Source: Candidatus Thiodiazotropha sp. (ex Monitilora ramsayi)
Lineage (GTDB): Bacteria; Pseudomonadota; Gammaproteobacteria; Chromatiales; Chromatiaceae
Reading direction: 5' to 3'
Length of the DNA: 64,000 nucleotides
NCBI GenBank assembly: GCA_025655575.1
Contig: JAHXIP010000001.1
Span: forward strand, 124,001-188,000
The notes beneath the pieces are model-generated. The model was given only the letters and a program-made list of their open reading frames with translations, made no database searches and was not told the DNA's origin. Positions 1-9,399 of the stretch are shown piece by piece; the stretch's first letter is position 1; each line of letters starts with the position of its first letter. A program made the translations under genes and the position numbers.

Positions 1-1
1 A

Positions 2-193
2 GATCTGGATTGGGACCTGCTGCCGGCGGTGGATACGGAGATCCGACTCAGTCTGTTATGTCGATTTATCCTGCAGGCAGAATCTCAGTCGATCTCCTAC
101 GCACTGCGCCTGCCCGACCTTACCATTCCACCTGGTATGGGTGAGCGACATAAGCAGCGGTGTCTCGCCGCACTGGCAACTTTTGGAGAGTGA
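2..193 (+). CDS. DUF58 domain protein, C-terminal end (partial)
   Basis: The window opens inside a reading frame that runs from base 2 to a TGA at 191-193 (63 residues). The end has the pattern ALRLPDLTIPPGMGERH followed by KQRCLAALATFGE, which resembles the C-terminus of DUF58 (von Willebrand A-like) proteins. In bacteria DUF58 genes usually lie directly before a TgpA-like transglutaminase gene, often behind a MoxR-type AAA ATPase, and the next gene here is such a transglutaminase with an overlapping or near-overlapping start. The start lies outside the window. The role of these modules is poorly defined; cell-envelope or protease-like functions have been proposed. Confidence 0.75.
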   Translation, partial: DLDWDLLPAVDTEIRLSLLCRFILQAESQSISYALRLPDLTIPPGMGERHKQRCLAALATFGE

Positions 194-195
194 CG

Positions 196-2178
196 GTGCA
201 CCAGACCATCGATCATACTCTGACCCCAAAACTCCAGCTACAATTGTATCTGCTGACTGGTTTCGTGCTCGTGCCTCATGTACAGCATCTGCCTCTTGTG
301 GTCAGTTTCTATCTCTTCACAACCCTGGGCCTCCGATTCATCAGTCTGCGAATACCGAATCTACAACCGGGAAGGCTTCTGCTTTTTCTTTTAACCGCTG
401 CCGGTGTGGCACTTATCTACAACGAGCATCAGACATTGATGGGAAAGGATGCCGGTGTCTCGCTGCTATCGATCATGCTGGTGCTAAAGACGCTGGAGGT
501 CCGCCGTCGACGTGATCTTTATGTCACTATCTTCATCGCCTATTTTGTCATTGTGACTCAGTTTCTTTTTGATAATTCGTTTCTATTGCTGATCTATCTA
601 CTGGTGTTGCTTGTTGGCCACACCAGTCTGCTGCTTGAGATTAATCGGGTGTCACCCTCAAGAAATTTCTTCGAACCCTATCGACAAACCTTCTGGATCA
701 CTCTGCAGGCGCTACCCATTGCCATCATCCTGTTCATTCTATTTCCCCGTTTGGGTCAACCACTTTGGCATTTTGGTCATGATGGCAGTGCTCAAACAGG
801 CCTCAGTGAGCGGGTCAAACCCGGTACAATCAGCCAGCTTATTCAATCTTCCGCTGTTGCTTTTCGAGTAACTTTCAAGCATGAACCACCGCCACCTGAA
901 CAACGCTATTGGCGGGGCTTGGTGCTATGGGACACGGATGGTGTCAGCTGGTACACGGACGAGAACAATCCTGTTCCAATCCTCTCATCCAGTATCATGC
1001 CCACCGGACAACCGGTGGAGTACGAGGTTCTTCTCGAACCCCATAGAAAAACCTGGCTCTATGCCCTGGATCTGCCGGCGGTGGCACCATCCAAGTCCAA
1101 GCTATCCAGTGATTTTCTCCTGCATCTCAGGGAACCAGTTACCCGACCTAAGCAATATGACGGTCTCTCATTCACCCGTCATCTGACAAGCCCACCTACG
1201 GAGGAACTTCGACAGCGAGCCTTACGCCTGGGCGACGGCATCACTGAACGCCAACGCCAGCTTGTTTCAACATGGCGTGCAGCGTCTGCATCAGATAGTG
1301 ATTTGGTTGAGAGGGCCCTGCGACATTTCAATGAACGTGAATTTGTCTACACACTGAATCCTCCTCGCTACCTGAAAAACCCTATCGATCAGTTTCTATT
1401 CGAGGGCCGAGAGGGTTTTTGTGAGCACTATGCGACTGCCTTTACTCAGTTGATGCGTCTGGCCGGCATTCCCTCCCGTATGGTAGTCGGATATCAGGGC
1501 GGAGAATACAACGACCTTGGTGACTACTACACGGTACGTCAATATGATGCACACGCTTGGTCTGAGGTTTGGTTGGAAGGAGAGGGGTGGAAGCGGATTG
1601 ACCCAACAGCGGCGGTGGCACCAGAACGTGTGCGCAGCGCGATACAACCAAGTCTCGGTTCTGTGGGTGAACCTGCACTATTCAGAATTGATAGCGATAG
1701 CTTGATCGGTTCCGGCTTACGTCAACTAAGCATGCTGCTCGACAACAGCAGTCTTCGCTGGCGACGTTGGGTCTTGGGATTCGGCCAGGAGGAGCAATAT
1801 GGACTGATGCGCGGACTCGGTCTCGGTTTTCTGCCGACCAGACAGTGGGGATTGTTGCTCGTTGGTTTGATTGGTCTGGTGTTGACACTGATTGGTGTAA
1901 GACTGGTTCGACAGGGGCGGGTGAAGCAGGAACAAGTACAGGTTCTTTATCAGGTATTCTGCCGTCGCATGGCTGCCATCGGTCATCCCCGCCATGCGCA
2001 TGAGGGTCCTCTCGATTACTCCGTGAGAGTTTGTCGCGAGCGGCCCGATCTTGCCAACCCCGTGAGGCTCATTACGAAACTCTATATACGGCTACGTTAT
2101 GGCGAACACAAAACCAAGAATAACCAAGCTGCTTTTGCAGATCAGGTGCGGCGTTTTCGCCCTGGTCGCACCTACTAA
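196..2178 (+). CDS. TgpA-like membrane transglutaminase (DUF3488 / transglutaminase core / DUF4129)
   Basis: About 660 residues. The N-terminal third holds several hydrophobic segments (about residues 10-190), the DUF3488-type membrane part. A transglutaminase/protease-like core follows, with a complete Cys-His-Asp triad at C409 (in REGFCEHYATAF), H453 (in YDAHAWSEVW) and D469 (in RIDPTAA). One more membrane segment lies near residues 555-580, then a DUF4129-like tail. In Pseudomonas aeruginosa TgpA is an essential inner-membrane protein with a periplasmic transglutaminase domain; the substrate is not known here. I chose GTG at 196 because GGAGAG at 185-190 sits 5 nt before it. Upstream in-frame GTG codons at 160 and 190 overlap the DUF58 gene and are alternatives. 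Translation is probably coupled to the DUF58 gene. Confidence 0.88.
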   Translation: MHQTIDHTLTPKLQLQLYLLTGFVLVPHVQHLPLVVSFYLFTTLGLRFISLRIPNLQPGRLLLFLLTAAGVALIYNEHQTLMGKDAGVSLLSIMLVLKTLEVRRRRDLYVTIFIAYFVIVTQFLFDNSFLLLIYLLVLLVGHTSLLLEINRVSPSRNFFEPYRQTFWITLQALPIAIILFILFPRLGQPLWHFGHDGSAQTGLSERVKPGTISQLIQSSAVAFRVTFKHEPPPPEQRYWRGLVLWDTDGVSWYTDENNPVPILSSSIMPTGQPVEYEVLLEPHRKTWLYALDLPAVAPSKSKLSSDFLLHLREPVTRPKQYDGLSFTRHLTSPPTEELRQRALRLGDGITERQRQLVSTWRAASASDSDLVERALRHFNEREFVYTLNPPRYLKNPIDQFLFEGREGFCEHYATAFTQLMRLAGIPSRMVVGYQGGEYNDLGDYYTVRQYDAHAWSEVWLEGEGWKRIDPTAAVAPERVRSAIQPSLGSVGEPALFRIDSDSLIGSGLRQLSMLLDNSSLRWRRWVLGFGQEEQYGLMRGLGLGFLPTRQWGLLLVGLIGLVLTLIGVRLVRQGRVKQEQVQVLYQVFCRRMAAIGHPRHAHEGPLDYSVRVCRERPDLANPVRLITKLYIRLRYGEHKTKNNQAAFADQVRRFRPGRTY

Positions 2179-2205
2179 CGGATTACCAGACACCTAATTC
2201 TGGGC

Positions 2206-2226
2206 TGGGCCTTCTTTCTCGGCCCA
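2206..2226. terminator. weak terminator-like hairpin between convergent genes
   Basis: TGGGCC (2206-2211) and GGCCCA (2221-2226) form a 6-bp stem with a 9-nt pyrimidine loop, 28 nt after the transglutaminase stop. No U-run follows on either strand, so it is at best a weak or Rho-assisted terminator. Confidence 0.3.
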
Positions 2227-2308
2227 ACCTATACGCTCTGATAATATGCGTTCCAACCCCTTGATTAAGAATGTGCTAAGGAGAAGCTGAAACGATTAAA
2301 GCAACAAA

Positions 2309-2545
2309 CTAGCCGTGTAGAACTGCGTAAAGTTTGTCTTTGAGGAGTAATCGCCGTTTTTTCATCTCTTCCATATGGAAGTCGGATACCGGCGTGCTTA
2401 GCTCTTCCAGGCTGCGAATGTGTGCATCCAACCAATCGTACTCATCCATCATGTGATGAAAAGTATCGTTATTTTTACGTAAATCGGCAATCTTCTCCGC
2501 ATATTCCGGAAATTCATGCAACAGATCGTGGGACTCTCCCAGCAT
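2309..2545 (-). CDS. DUF465 / YdcH family small protein
   Basis: 78 residues, almost all predicted alpha-helix. It has the family pattern of an N-terminal HDLLHEFPEYAEKI block, an acidic-basic middle and a C-terminal KKRRLLLKDKLYAVL block. The function of DUF465 proteins is unknown; they are short soluble helical-hairpin proteins. A TTG at 2557 would extend it by four residues, but GGAGG at 2555-2551 lies 5 nt before ATG 2545, which decides the start. It is on the same strand as mnmE, 98 nt downstream, and convergent with the transglutaminase gene. In many relatives this place next to mnmE is taken by mnmG-rsmG-parAB, which are absent here. Confidence 0.85.
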   Translation of the reverse strand: MLGESHDLLHEFPEYAEKIADLRKNNDTFHHMMDEYDWLDAHIRSLEELSTPVSDFHMEEMKKRRLLLKDKLYAVLHG

Positions 2546-2643
2546 ACTCGCCTCCAAACGTTTATTTCCAACTATTCAAACACATATAGCCTTAGCTCTG
2601 CCACAGCTGCAATGTGCCGGATCAATTTTCCACCACGTACCGT

Positions 2644-3990
2644 CTATTTTCCAATACAAAAGGTGGAAAATATCCGGCCCAGCAGGTCATCGGCTGTGAA
2701 CTCTCCGGTAATTTCCGACAGCGCCTGCTGCGCCTGACGTAGGTCCTCCGCTAGCAGCTCACCCGCCTGGCGTTCCCTCAGCATCTCTGAGCCCTGGTGC
2801 AGTGACTCCAGCGACCGCTGCAGGGCATCCAGATGTCTGCGCCGGGCAATGAATTCCCCTTCACTCTGGTCCTGGTATCCGACACATGACTTAAGATGAT
2901 CCGATAACAAATCGAGGCCCAAACCGCTTTTGGCAGCCAATGAAACTTCCACGCCCTCTTGGGTCTCTTGGATCGCGGGTGATTTTCCACTTAGATCGAT
3001 CTTGTTTCGCACCAGAGTGAGTGGTACCGCAGTGGGTAGCTGTTCCCGGTCCAATGCCAGGTGATCGGGGTCAGCCTGATCATCGAAGACCCAGAGAATC
3101 CGGTCTGCCTGCTCAATCTGTGCTTTTGCACGGCGGATACCCTCTTTTTCTACCGGGTCTTGGCTCTCTCGCAGACCTGCCGTATCGATGATATGCAGGG
3201 GTAGTCCGTCAAGCGATATTTTCTCCCGAAGGATATCCCGTGTGGTGCCAGGAATCTCTGTCACGATGGCGGAGTCCACACCTGCAAGGGCGTTAAGCAG
3301 GCTCGATTTTCCTGCATTAGGGCGTCCGGCAATAACCAGAGTCATACCATCCCTGAGCAGTTTGCCGGTTCGGGCATTCTTCTGCATCACCTTAGTCTGA
3401 TCGATGATTTCTTGTAAGTTAGTACTCACTTTTCCATCGCTGAGAAAGTCGATCTCCTCTTCCGGAAAGTCAATGGCGGACTCTACATAGAGGCGCAGTC
3501 CGATGAGTTTCTCGACCAGCTGATGTATTTTCTCGGAAAACACTCCCTGTAGGGTACGACTCGCCAGACGTGCAGCCGTGGTGGTCTCGGCATCGATCAG
3601 ATCGGCGATTGCTTCAGCCTGTAGCAGATCCAGTTTGTCATTGAGGAAGGCGCGTTCGCTGAACTCCCCGGCGTTGGCCACTCGAGCACCCAATTCAAGG
3701 GTTCTTTGTAACAGCAGATCCATCACTACTGGACCGCCATGGCCCTGCAGTTCCAACACATCTTCACCGGTGAAAGAGTTAGGCTTGGGAAAGTAGAGGG
3801 CAATACCCTCATCGATGGTCTGTCCGTCGGCATCCAGAAAGGGAGTGTAAGTCGCTGCCCTTGCCGTAGGTAGGCAGCCTATAATCAGGCGGGCGATGTC
3901 AGCACATTTTTCACCACTGATACGAACGATACCGACTCCCCCGCGTCCCGGCGGGGTAGCGACCGCTGAGATGGTGTCACGGGGTTGCAT
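2644..3990 (-). CDS. mnmE: tRNA modification GTPase MnmE (TrmE)
   Basis: 448 residues, the normal family length. With MnmG it installs the aminomethyl (or carboxymethylaminomethyl) group at C5 of the wobble uridine in several tRNAs. The N-terminal folate-binding domain starts at [19 protein letters not shown]. The G domain inserted in the helical region shows the P-loop [14 protein letters not shown], the TTRD switch and DTAGLRE. The C-terminus ends in the invariant CIGK tetrapeptide, with the catalytic Cys at about 445. It lies 17 nt after yidC in the rpmH-rnpA-yidD-yidC-mnmE order conserved near bacterial origins. mnmG is not in the window. Confidence 0.98.
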   Translation of the reverse strand: MQPRDTISAVATPPGRGGVGIVRISGEKCADIARLIIGCLPTARAATYTPFLDADGQTIDEGIALYFPKPNSFTGEDVLELQGHGGPVVMDLLLQRTLELGARVANAGEFSERAFLNDKLDLLQAEAIADLIDAETTTAARLASRTLQGVFSEKIHQLVEKLIGLRLYVESAIDFPEEEIDFLSDGKVSTNLQEIIDQTKVMQKNARTGKLLRDGMTLVIAGRPNAGKSSLLNALAGVDSAIVTEIPGTTRDILREKISLDGLPLHIIDTAGLRESQDPVEKEGIRRAKAQIEQADRILWVFDDQADPDHLALDREQLPTAVPLTLVRNKIDLSGKSPAIQETQEGVEVSLAAKSGLGLDLLSDHLKSCVGYQDQSEGEFIARRRHLDALQRSLESLHQGSEMLRERQAGELLAEDLRQAQQALSEITGEFTADDLLGRIFSTFCIGK

Positions 3991-4007
3991 CGCACACGGT
4001 CAGTTTT

Positions 4008-5678
4008 TCAACCGGCCTGTTTTTCGATCTTCTGGGTGATATACCACTGCTGCAGAATCGAGACCAGATTGTTGACCACCCAGTAGAGCACCAGACCCGC
4101 CGGGAAGAAGGCGAAGAAGACGGTGAAGACGAACGGCAGACTCATCATGATCTTGGCCTGCATGGGATCAGGCGGCGCCGGATTCAACTTCTGCTGGACG
4201 AACATGGAGACACCCATGATCAGCGGCAGAATAAAGTAGGGGTCCTTCTCGGAGAGACTGCTGATCCACAGAATCCACGGCGCCTGACGCAGCTCGACAC
4301 TCTCCAACAGCACCCAGTAGAGGGCGATGAAGACCGGGATCTGCACCAGGATCGGCAAGCAACCCCCAAGAGGATTGATCTTCTCCTTTTTATACATCTC
4401 CATCATGGCCTGGTTCAGCCGTGCTTTGTCATCCCCATAGCGATCCTTCAGCGCCTGCATTCTAGGCGTGAATTTCCGCATGTTAGCCATCGACTTGTAA
4501 CTGGTCTCAGACAGTTTGTAGAAGGCCGCCTTGATCAGCAGGGTCAGAATAATGATTGACCAACCCCAATTCCCAACAAAATCATGTATCGTCTTCAGCA
4601 ACCAGAAAATAGGCTTTGCGAGGACCGTCAGCCAACCATAGTCGACCGTTAGTTCAAGGCCTTGCGCGATCGCTTCCAACTGATCCTGCAGCTTGGGACC
4701 AATATAGAGTTGGCGATTCATTACTTGTTGACTGCCCGGCTCTATCGTCACCGTGGGAGAGTAACTGCCTATCAGATACTTCGATCCCGGCAAGGCATTA
4801 GTGTAGTAGTGATCCACCTGTTCTTTGGGTGGTACCCAGGCTGAGAGAAAGTAGTGCTCGATCATCGCCAGCCAGCCGGTGTCGGAGTCGATGTTGAGAC
4901 TCTTCTTGGCCATATCCTCGAAATCGACTTTCTCGTATTTATCGGTCGGATTGTAGTAGACGCCGCCGGTGTAGGTATAGGTGGTGAATCCAGAGGAATC
5001 ACCCTCGGGTTCCATGCGCTGAAGCTGGCCATAGTCTCTTACGGCCCAGCGCTGCGGGGACTGGTTGTCGATTTCATGACGTACCTTTATCAGGTAGCTG
5101 CCGCGCCGCAGGGTAAAATATTTGGTTACGGTAATGCCGTCGCCGCTTTGCCAAACCAATGGGATTTCGATCTCATCGACCCCTTCACCGAGTACATAGT
5201 TACCCGCTTGTGCCAGGTATATCTCTTCGTGGGTAGGCGCCTTGCCCTTTTCACTGCCAATCAGACCAGATTGGGCGATATAGATATCCGGTGCATATGG
5301 GGAAAGCAGTTCAACCTTACTATCAGGCTGATCAAGGGAGGTCGGATAGTCGAGCAGATATGCCCGGGAAACTGTTCCCCCTTTGGTAGATATCTCCAAT
5401 TTCAACAGATCAGTCTCGACATGCACTATCTGTCCAACTTGACTTGTAGAAGTCTGCCCACCCACTTCCGGGGTACCCGCAGACTGCGCCTCAGTCGTCA
5501 CCTCGACATTGGGTACACCGGCAGCTTCCTGGCTGACAACTGCCTGGCCGTTCGTGCCGGTTTCCTGCTGTTGTGTGGTTGTCGGCGCAGGTACGCCATA
5601 GTCTTGCTGCCAAGCCTGATAGATCATGAGGCCGAGAAAGGCCAGGGTGAAGAAAAGGATCAGTCTTAGATTATCCAT
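4008..5678 (-). CDS. yidC: Membrane protein insertase YidC
   Basis: 556 residues, typical for a gram-negative YidC. It inserts and folds inner-membrane proteins alone or with SecYEG. An N-terminal membrane anchor (about residues 5-20, LILFFTLAFLGLMIYQAW) is followed by a Gln/Thr-rich linker and a large periplasmic beta-domain (about residues 60-340). The conserved five-helix core begins with the block around NWGWSIIILTLLIKAAFY and carries the basic cytoplasmic loop MRKFTPRMQALKDRYGDD. It ends in a short basic tail. The start overlaps the end of yidD by 8 nt, so translation is probably coupled. Confidence 0.98.
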   Translation of the reverse strand: MDNLRLILFFTLAFLGLMIYQAWQQDYGVPAPTTTQQQETGTNGQAVVSQEAAGVPNVEVTTEAQSAGTPEVGGQTSTSQVGQIVHVETDLLKLEISTKGGTVSRAYLLDYPTSLDQPDSKVELLSPYAPDIYIAQSGLIGSEKGKAPTHEEIYLAQAGNYVLGEGVDEIEIPLVWQSGDGITVTKYFTLRRGSYLIKVRHEIDNQSPQRWAVRDYGQLQRMEPEGDSSGFTTYTYTGGVYYNPTDKYEKVDFEDMAKKSLNIDSDTGWLAMIEHYFLSAWVPPKEQVDHYYTNALPGSKYLIGSYSPTVTIEPGSQQVMNRQLYIGPKLQDQLEAIAQGLELTVDYGWLTVLAKPIFWLLKTIHDFVGNWGWSIIILTLLIKAAFYKLSETSYKSMANMRKFTPRMQALKDRYGDDKARLNQAMMEMYKKEKINPLGGCLPILVQIPVFIALYWVLLESVELRQAPWILWISSLSEKDPYFILPLIMGVSMFVQQKLNPAPPDPMQAKIMMSLPFVFTVFFAFFPAGLVLYWVVNNLVSILQQWYITQKIEKQAG

Positions 5679-5907
5679 GGAACTGCTTTTTAGTGGGTTC
5701 AGGTACAGGGTCTATACCCCCTTCATGCCAGGGGTGACAGTGGGACAGGCGCTTGATCGAGAGCCAAAGGCCTCTCAGAGCTCCATGTTTATCCACCGCT
5801 TCCAACGCGTAGGTGGAGCAGCTCGGATAGAAGCGGCAATGCTGACCGACAAACGGACTCAGTATCGTTTGGTAGGCCCTTATCAGTAATATAATTACTC
5901 GGCGCAT
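5671..5907 (-). CDS. yidD: Membrane protein insertion efficiency factor YidD
   Basis: 78 residues. It has the YidD signature: an N-terminal amphipathic/hydrophobic helix (VIILLIRAYQTILSPF), then HCRFYPSCSTYALEAV with the conserved cysteines, and a C-terminal CHPWHEGGIDPVP. YidD lies at the inner face of the cytoplasmic membrane and helps YidC-dependent insertion. The gene overlaps rnpA by 13 nt upstream and yidC by 8 nt downstream, the usual tight packing of this cluster. Confidence 0.96.
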   Translation of the reverse strand: MRRVIILLIRAYQTILSPFVGQHCRFYPSCSTYALEAVDKHGALRGLWLSIKRLSHCHPWHEGGIDPVPEPTKKQFHG

Positions 5908-6260
5908 ATTTCCGCGACTCTTTGCCAGTGTTTATTCAGCGAATCAAAGCAGCGTCGGTTATCAGCCTGTGAGACACCACGTCTGCTGACGACCACCAGA
6001 TCAAGGCCTGCGAGTTCAAGCCGTTGTTGTCTGAAACTCTCCCTGATCACGCGTTTGATCCTATTTCGATCTACCGCTCGACGACTGTTCTTTTTTGATA
6101 CGGCCAACCCCAAACGGGCATCTTCAAGACCGTTGGGGACAGCAAGGACTAAAAAGAACTTATCAACTGATCGCAGGCCATCGCTAAAAACCCGACGGTA
6201 TTCGTCGGGTTTCAATAACCTTAGGCAACGGGGAAATGGATACCCCTGTTTGCTGGGCAA
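5895..6260 (-). CDS. rnpA: Ribonuclease P protein component
   Basis: The protein subunit of RNase P, which binds the RNase P RNA and the 5-prime leader of pre-tRNAs. The body shows the family features: LRLLKPDEYRRVF near the start, then LGLAVSKKNSRRAVDRNRIKRVIRESFR, the basic RNR motif region. The start is uncertain. There is no ATG between the rpmH stop and the conserved region, and the open frame continues back into rpmH. TTG at 6260 gives 121 residues, the family's usual length, starting 10 nt after the rpmH stop codon; no clear Shine-Dalgarno precedes it. Starts inside rpmH (open to about 6350) cannot be excluded, since long overlapping rnpA forms exist elsewhere. It is co-transcribed with rpmH upstream and yidD downstream. 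Confidence 0.92.
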   Translation of the reverse strand: MPSKQGYPFPRCLRLLKPDEYRRVFSDGLRSVDKFFLVLAVPNGLEDARLGLAVSKKNSRRAVDRNRIKRVIRESFRQQRLELAGLDLVVVSRRGVSQADNRRCFDSLNKHWQRVAEICAE

Positions 6261-6270
6261 GGGCCGTGTT

Positions 6271-6405
6271 TCAGACTGCCAGTCTGGCCCGTCCCTTTGC
6301 GCGGCGTGCCTTGAGCACCTTGCGTCCGTTACGCGTGGCCATGCGTGCACGGAAACCGTGGGTACGCGCCTTTTTCAGATTGCTGGGTTGAAACGTTCTC
6401 TTCAT
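6271..6405 (-). CDS. rpmH: 50S ribosomal protein L34
   Basis: 44 residues, too short for many ORF callers but unmistakable: it opens with [18 protein letters not shown] and continues with the arginine/lysine-rich pattern of L34 ([19 protein letters not shown]). L34 is a structural protein of the large ribosomal subunit. It is the first gene of the rpmH-rnpA-yidD-yidC-mnmE operon, divergent from dnaA, the arrangement found at most proteobacterial origins. Confidence 0.98.
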   Translation of the reverse strand: MKRTFQPSNLKKARTHGFRARMATRNGRKVLKARRAKGRARLAV

Positions 6406-6466
6406 AGCTGTCTACCGGTAAATCCGTGAAAAATTTCAATCAATTACGGACGAAAAAAAGAGGCGT

Positions 6467-6496
6467 AGAGTAGTCCCAAAACGGCTACGCTGTCAA
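6467..6496 (-). promoter_or_regulatory. Candidate sigma70 promoter of rpmH operon
   Basis: Reading the minus strand, a perfect TTGACA (6496-6491) is followed after 18 nt by TACTCT (6472-6467), about 62 nt before the rpmH ATG. The -35 is excellent and the -10 poor. Its place fits the head of the ribosomal-protein operon. Confidence 0.5.
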
Positions 6497-6540
6497 TAGA
6501 TGATTGGATTTCAGATTCGGGACCAGAAAGCGGCTTAAAC

Positions 6541-6549
6541 TGTGGATAA
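6541..6549 (-). promoter_or_regulatory. DnaA box upstream of dnaA
   Basis: TGTGGATAA, the exact complement of the consensus TTATCCACA. It lies 126 nt before the dnaA start in the rpmH-dnaA intergenic region, where DnaA usually represses its own gene. Confidence 0.8.
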
Positions 6550-6674
6550 CTCCGCTTCCTCAGAGTAGACTTGTTGGCCCTACTTCGCACCTGCAATGAC
6601 TGGCCGTCAGAATGAGATGTCTCCAGTCGATTGCGTGGACTCAATTGAAATCAATGCCCGGTTGGAGAGAAACT

Positions 6675-8009
<1,335 letters not shown>

Positions 8010-8238
8010 TGTGGATAAATTGTAAGCAAAATAAGTTAATATCCAAATCTCAATCTGTCCACAAACGATCAACAGGTACTCATCAGGCTACAGGGCAATC
8101 AAATAACAAGGAAAAAGTGGATAAAATCATGAAAAATCAATATGTTAAAGAAACTATTCACAGATTTTCCATGCTCTAATAATAATAATAATATCTTATC
8201 TTAAACATAATCTATATTAAGAAGGCTGAGTGGATAAC
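8010..8238. other. Replication origin oriC (dnaA-dnaN intergenic region)
   Basis: An AT-rich intergenic region with clustered DnaA boxes. On the minus strand there is a perfect TGTGGATAA at 8010-8018, directly after the dnaA stop, and one-mismatch AGTGGATAA boxes at 8116-8124 and 8229-8237. On the plus strand there is CTATTCACA at 8154-8162 (one mismatch to TTWTNCACA) and a weaker CTGTCCACA at 8055-8063. After these comes an almost pure A/T tract (about 8176-8222), a good candidate for the unwinding element. The last box overlaps the dnaN translation start. Gene strands also diverge around this region. I infer origin function; it has not been measured. Confidence 0.85.
8177..8194 (+). promoter_or_regulatory. 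DnaA-trio-like TAA triplet run in the unwinding region
   Basis: Five consecutive TAA triplets followed by TAT (8177-8194), 14 nt after the box-like CTATTCACA at 8154-8162. Origins of the Bacillus subtilis type have a repeated 3'-[G/A]A[T/A]-5' trinucleotide (the DnaA-trio) next to DnaA boxes, which loads DnaA on single strands. This run fits that pattern but could also be a simple microsatellite-like AT tract. Confidence 0.5.
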
Positions 8239-9339
8239 ATGAAGATAGTCACCGATAGGGAAAATTTACTGGAACCCCTACAGCAAATTGCAGGTGTCGT
8301 TGAACGAAGACAGACTCTGCCAATTCTTGCAAATATCCTCATCAATGCAGGAAATGGAATTCTTCAGATGACTGCAACCGATCTTGAGGTTGAACTAAAA
8401 ACCCAAGCTACAGCAGAATGCGATGGTGAGGCAGATTTCACCGTACCAGCCAGAAAAATCCTCGACATCACAAAGGCACTACCAGATGGTGCCTTAATCA
8501 ATCTCAATATAGAAGGTGACAAGGCAAAGCTACAATCTGGGAGAAGCCGTTTTTCTTTGGGCGTCCTTTCAGCTCAAGATTATCCAGTCATCGAACCGAC
8601 ACCCAGTAGCTCCGTACTGAGTATCAAAGAGGGCTTGTTGAAGCGTCTCATAGAGAAAACCCAATTCGCGATGGCTCAACAGGACGTCAGATATTATCTG
8701 AATGGTATGTTGTTAGAGATTTCAAAAGGGGAAATAAAAACCGTTGCGACAGATGGACATAGACTTGCACTTAGTAAATCTAACGACCAAATCTCCGAAG
8801 ATGTAGAGATCCAGGTCATCTTACCCAGAAAGGCAGTCATCGAGTTGGGTAGGTTACTAAAAGATAGAGACAATGAAATTAAAGTAGAGTTAAACAACAG
8901 CTACATTAAAATTCTGCTTGAGAATTCAGTTTTCACTTCTAAACTGATTGATGGACGATTCCCTGAATACCAGCGTGTTATGCCGAGCGGATCGGACAAA
9001 GAGGTGGAGGCCGACAAGGCAACACTAAAACAATCCTTGTCCCGTGCCTCGATACTCTCAAATGAGAAATACCGCGGCATAAGATTCAGTGTAAGTAATG
9101 ATACATTACAACTTCAGGCTCATAATCCTGAGCAAGAAGAAGCAGAAGAAGAACTCGAAGTTGACTATCAAGGTGATGAGTTAAAGATAGGTTTTAATGT
9201 CGGATATTTGTTAGATGCCATCTCTGCAATTGAGGAAGAGAACGTCATTATTGAACTCAAAGATTCAAATAGTAGCGCACTCATATACGGTAAAGGCAAT
9301 GCAGAGAGCAGGTATGTCATCATGCCAATGAGAATTTAG
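8239..9339 (+). CDS. dnaN: DNA polymerase III beta subunit (sliding clamp)
   Basis: 366 residues, normal for the beta clamp, which forms a dimeric ring that tethers polymerases and other proteins to DNA. Three repeated clamp domains are recognisable from the N-terminal ENLLEPLQQIAGVVERRQTLPIL to the C-terminal YVIMPMRI. I chose ATG 8239 by similarity (MKIVTDRENLLEPL). GTG at 8230 would add three residues and is better spaced from GAAGG at 8221-8225, so it is a real alternative. The gene is visibly richer in A/T, with many AAA and ATA codons, than mnmE or gyrB. An intrinsic terminator lies between it and recF. Confidence 0.97.
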   Translation: MKIVTDRENLLEPLQQIAGVVERRQTLPILANILINAGNGILQMTATDLEVELKTQATAECDGEADFTVPARKILDITKALPDGALINLNIEGDKAKLQSGRSRFSLGVLSAQDYPVIEPTPSSSVLSIKEGLLKRLIEKTQFAMAQQDVRYYLNGMLLEISKGEIKTVATDGHRLALSKSNDQISEDVEIQVILPRKAVIELGRLLKDRDNEIKVELNNSYIKILLENSVFTSKLIDGRFPEYQRVMPSGSDKEVEADKATLKQSLSRASILSNEKYRGIRFSVSNDTLQLQAHNPEQEEAEEELEVDYQGDELKIGFNVGYLLDAISAIEEENVIIELKDSNSSALIYGKGNAESRYVIMPMRI

Positions 9340-9360
9340 AAGCTATCAATAAAAAAGGAA

Positions 9361-9392
9361 AACCGGCGACGAATCCAATCGCCGGTTTTTTT
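9361..9392 (+). terminator. Intrinsic terminator after dnaN
   Basis: AACCGGCGA (9361-9369) pairs perfectly with TCGCCGGTT (9379-9387) around a 9-nt loop, followed by a run of T to 9392. It lies 22 nt after the dnaN stop and ends only 8 nt before the recF TTG, so recF expression probably depends on read-through or an unrecognised promoter inside dnaN. Confidence 0.85.
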
Positions 9393-9399
9393 ATTTAAA

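Noticed and set aside
2206..2226. Strong terminator after the transglutaminase gene
   Set aside because: A short stem without a U-run; kept only as a weak hairpin in the feature list.
4854..5669. Long open frame (about 271 codons) on the plus strand opposite yidC
   Set aside because: It is a codon-phase shadow of yidC. The translation shows no protein-like pattern and yidC is certain.
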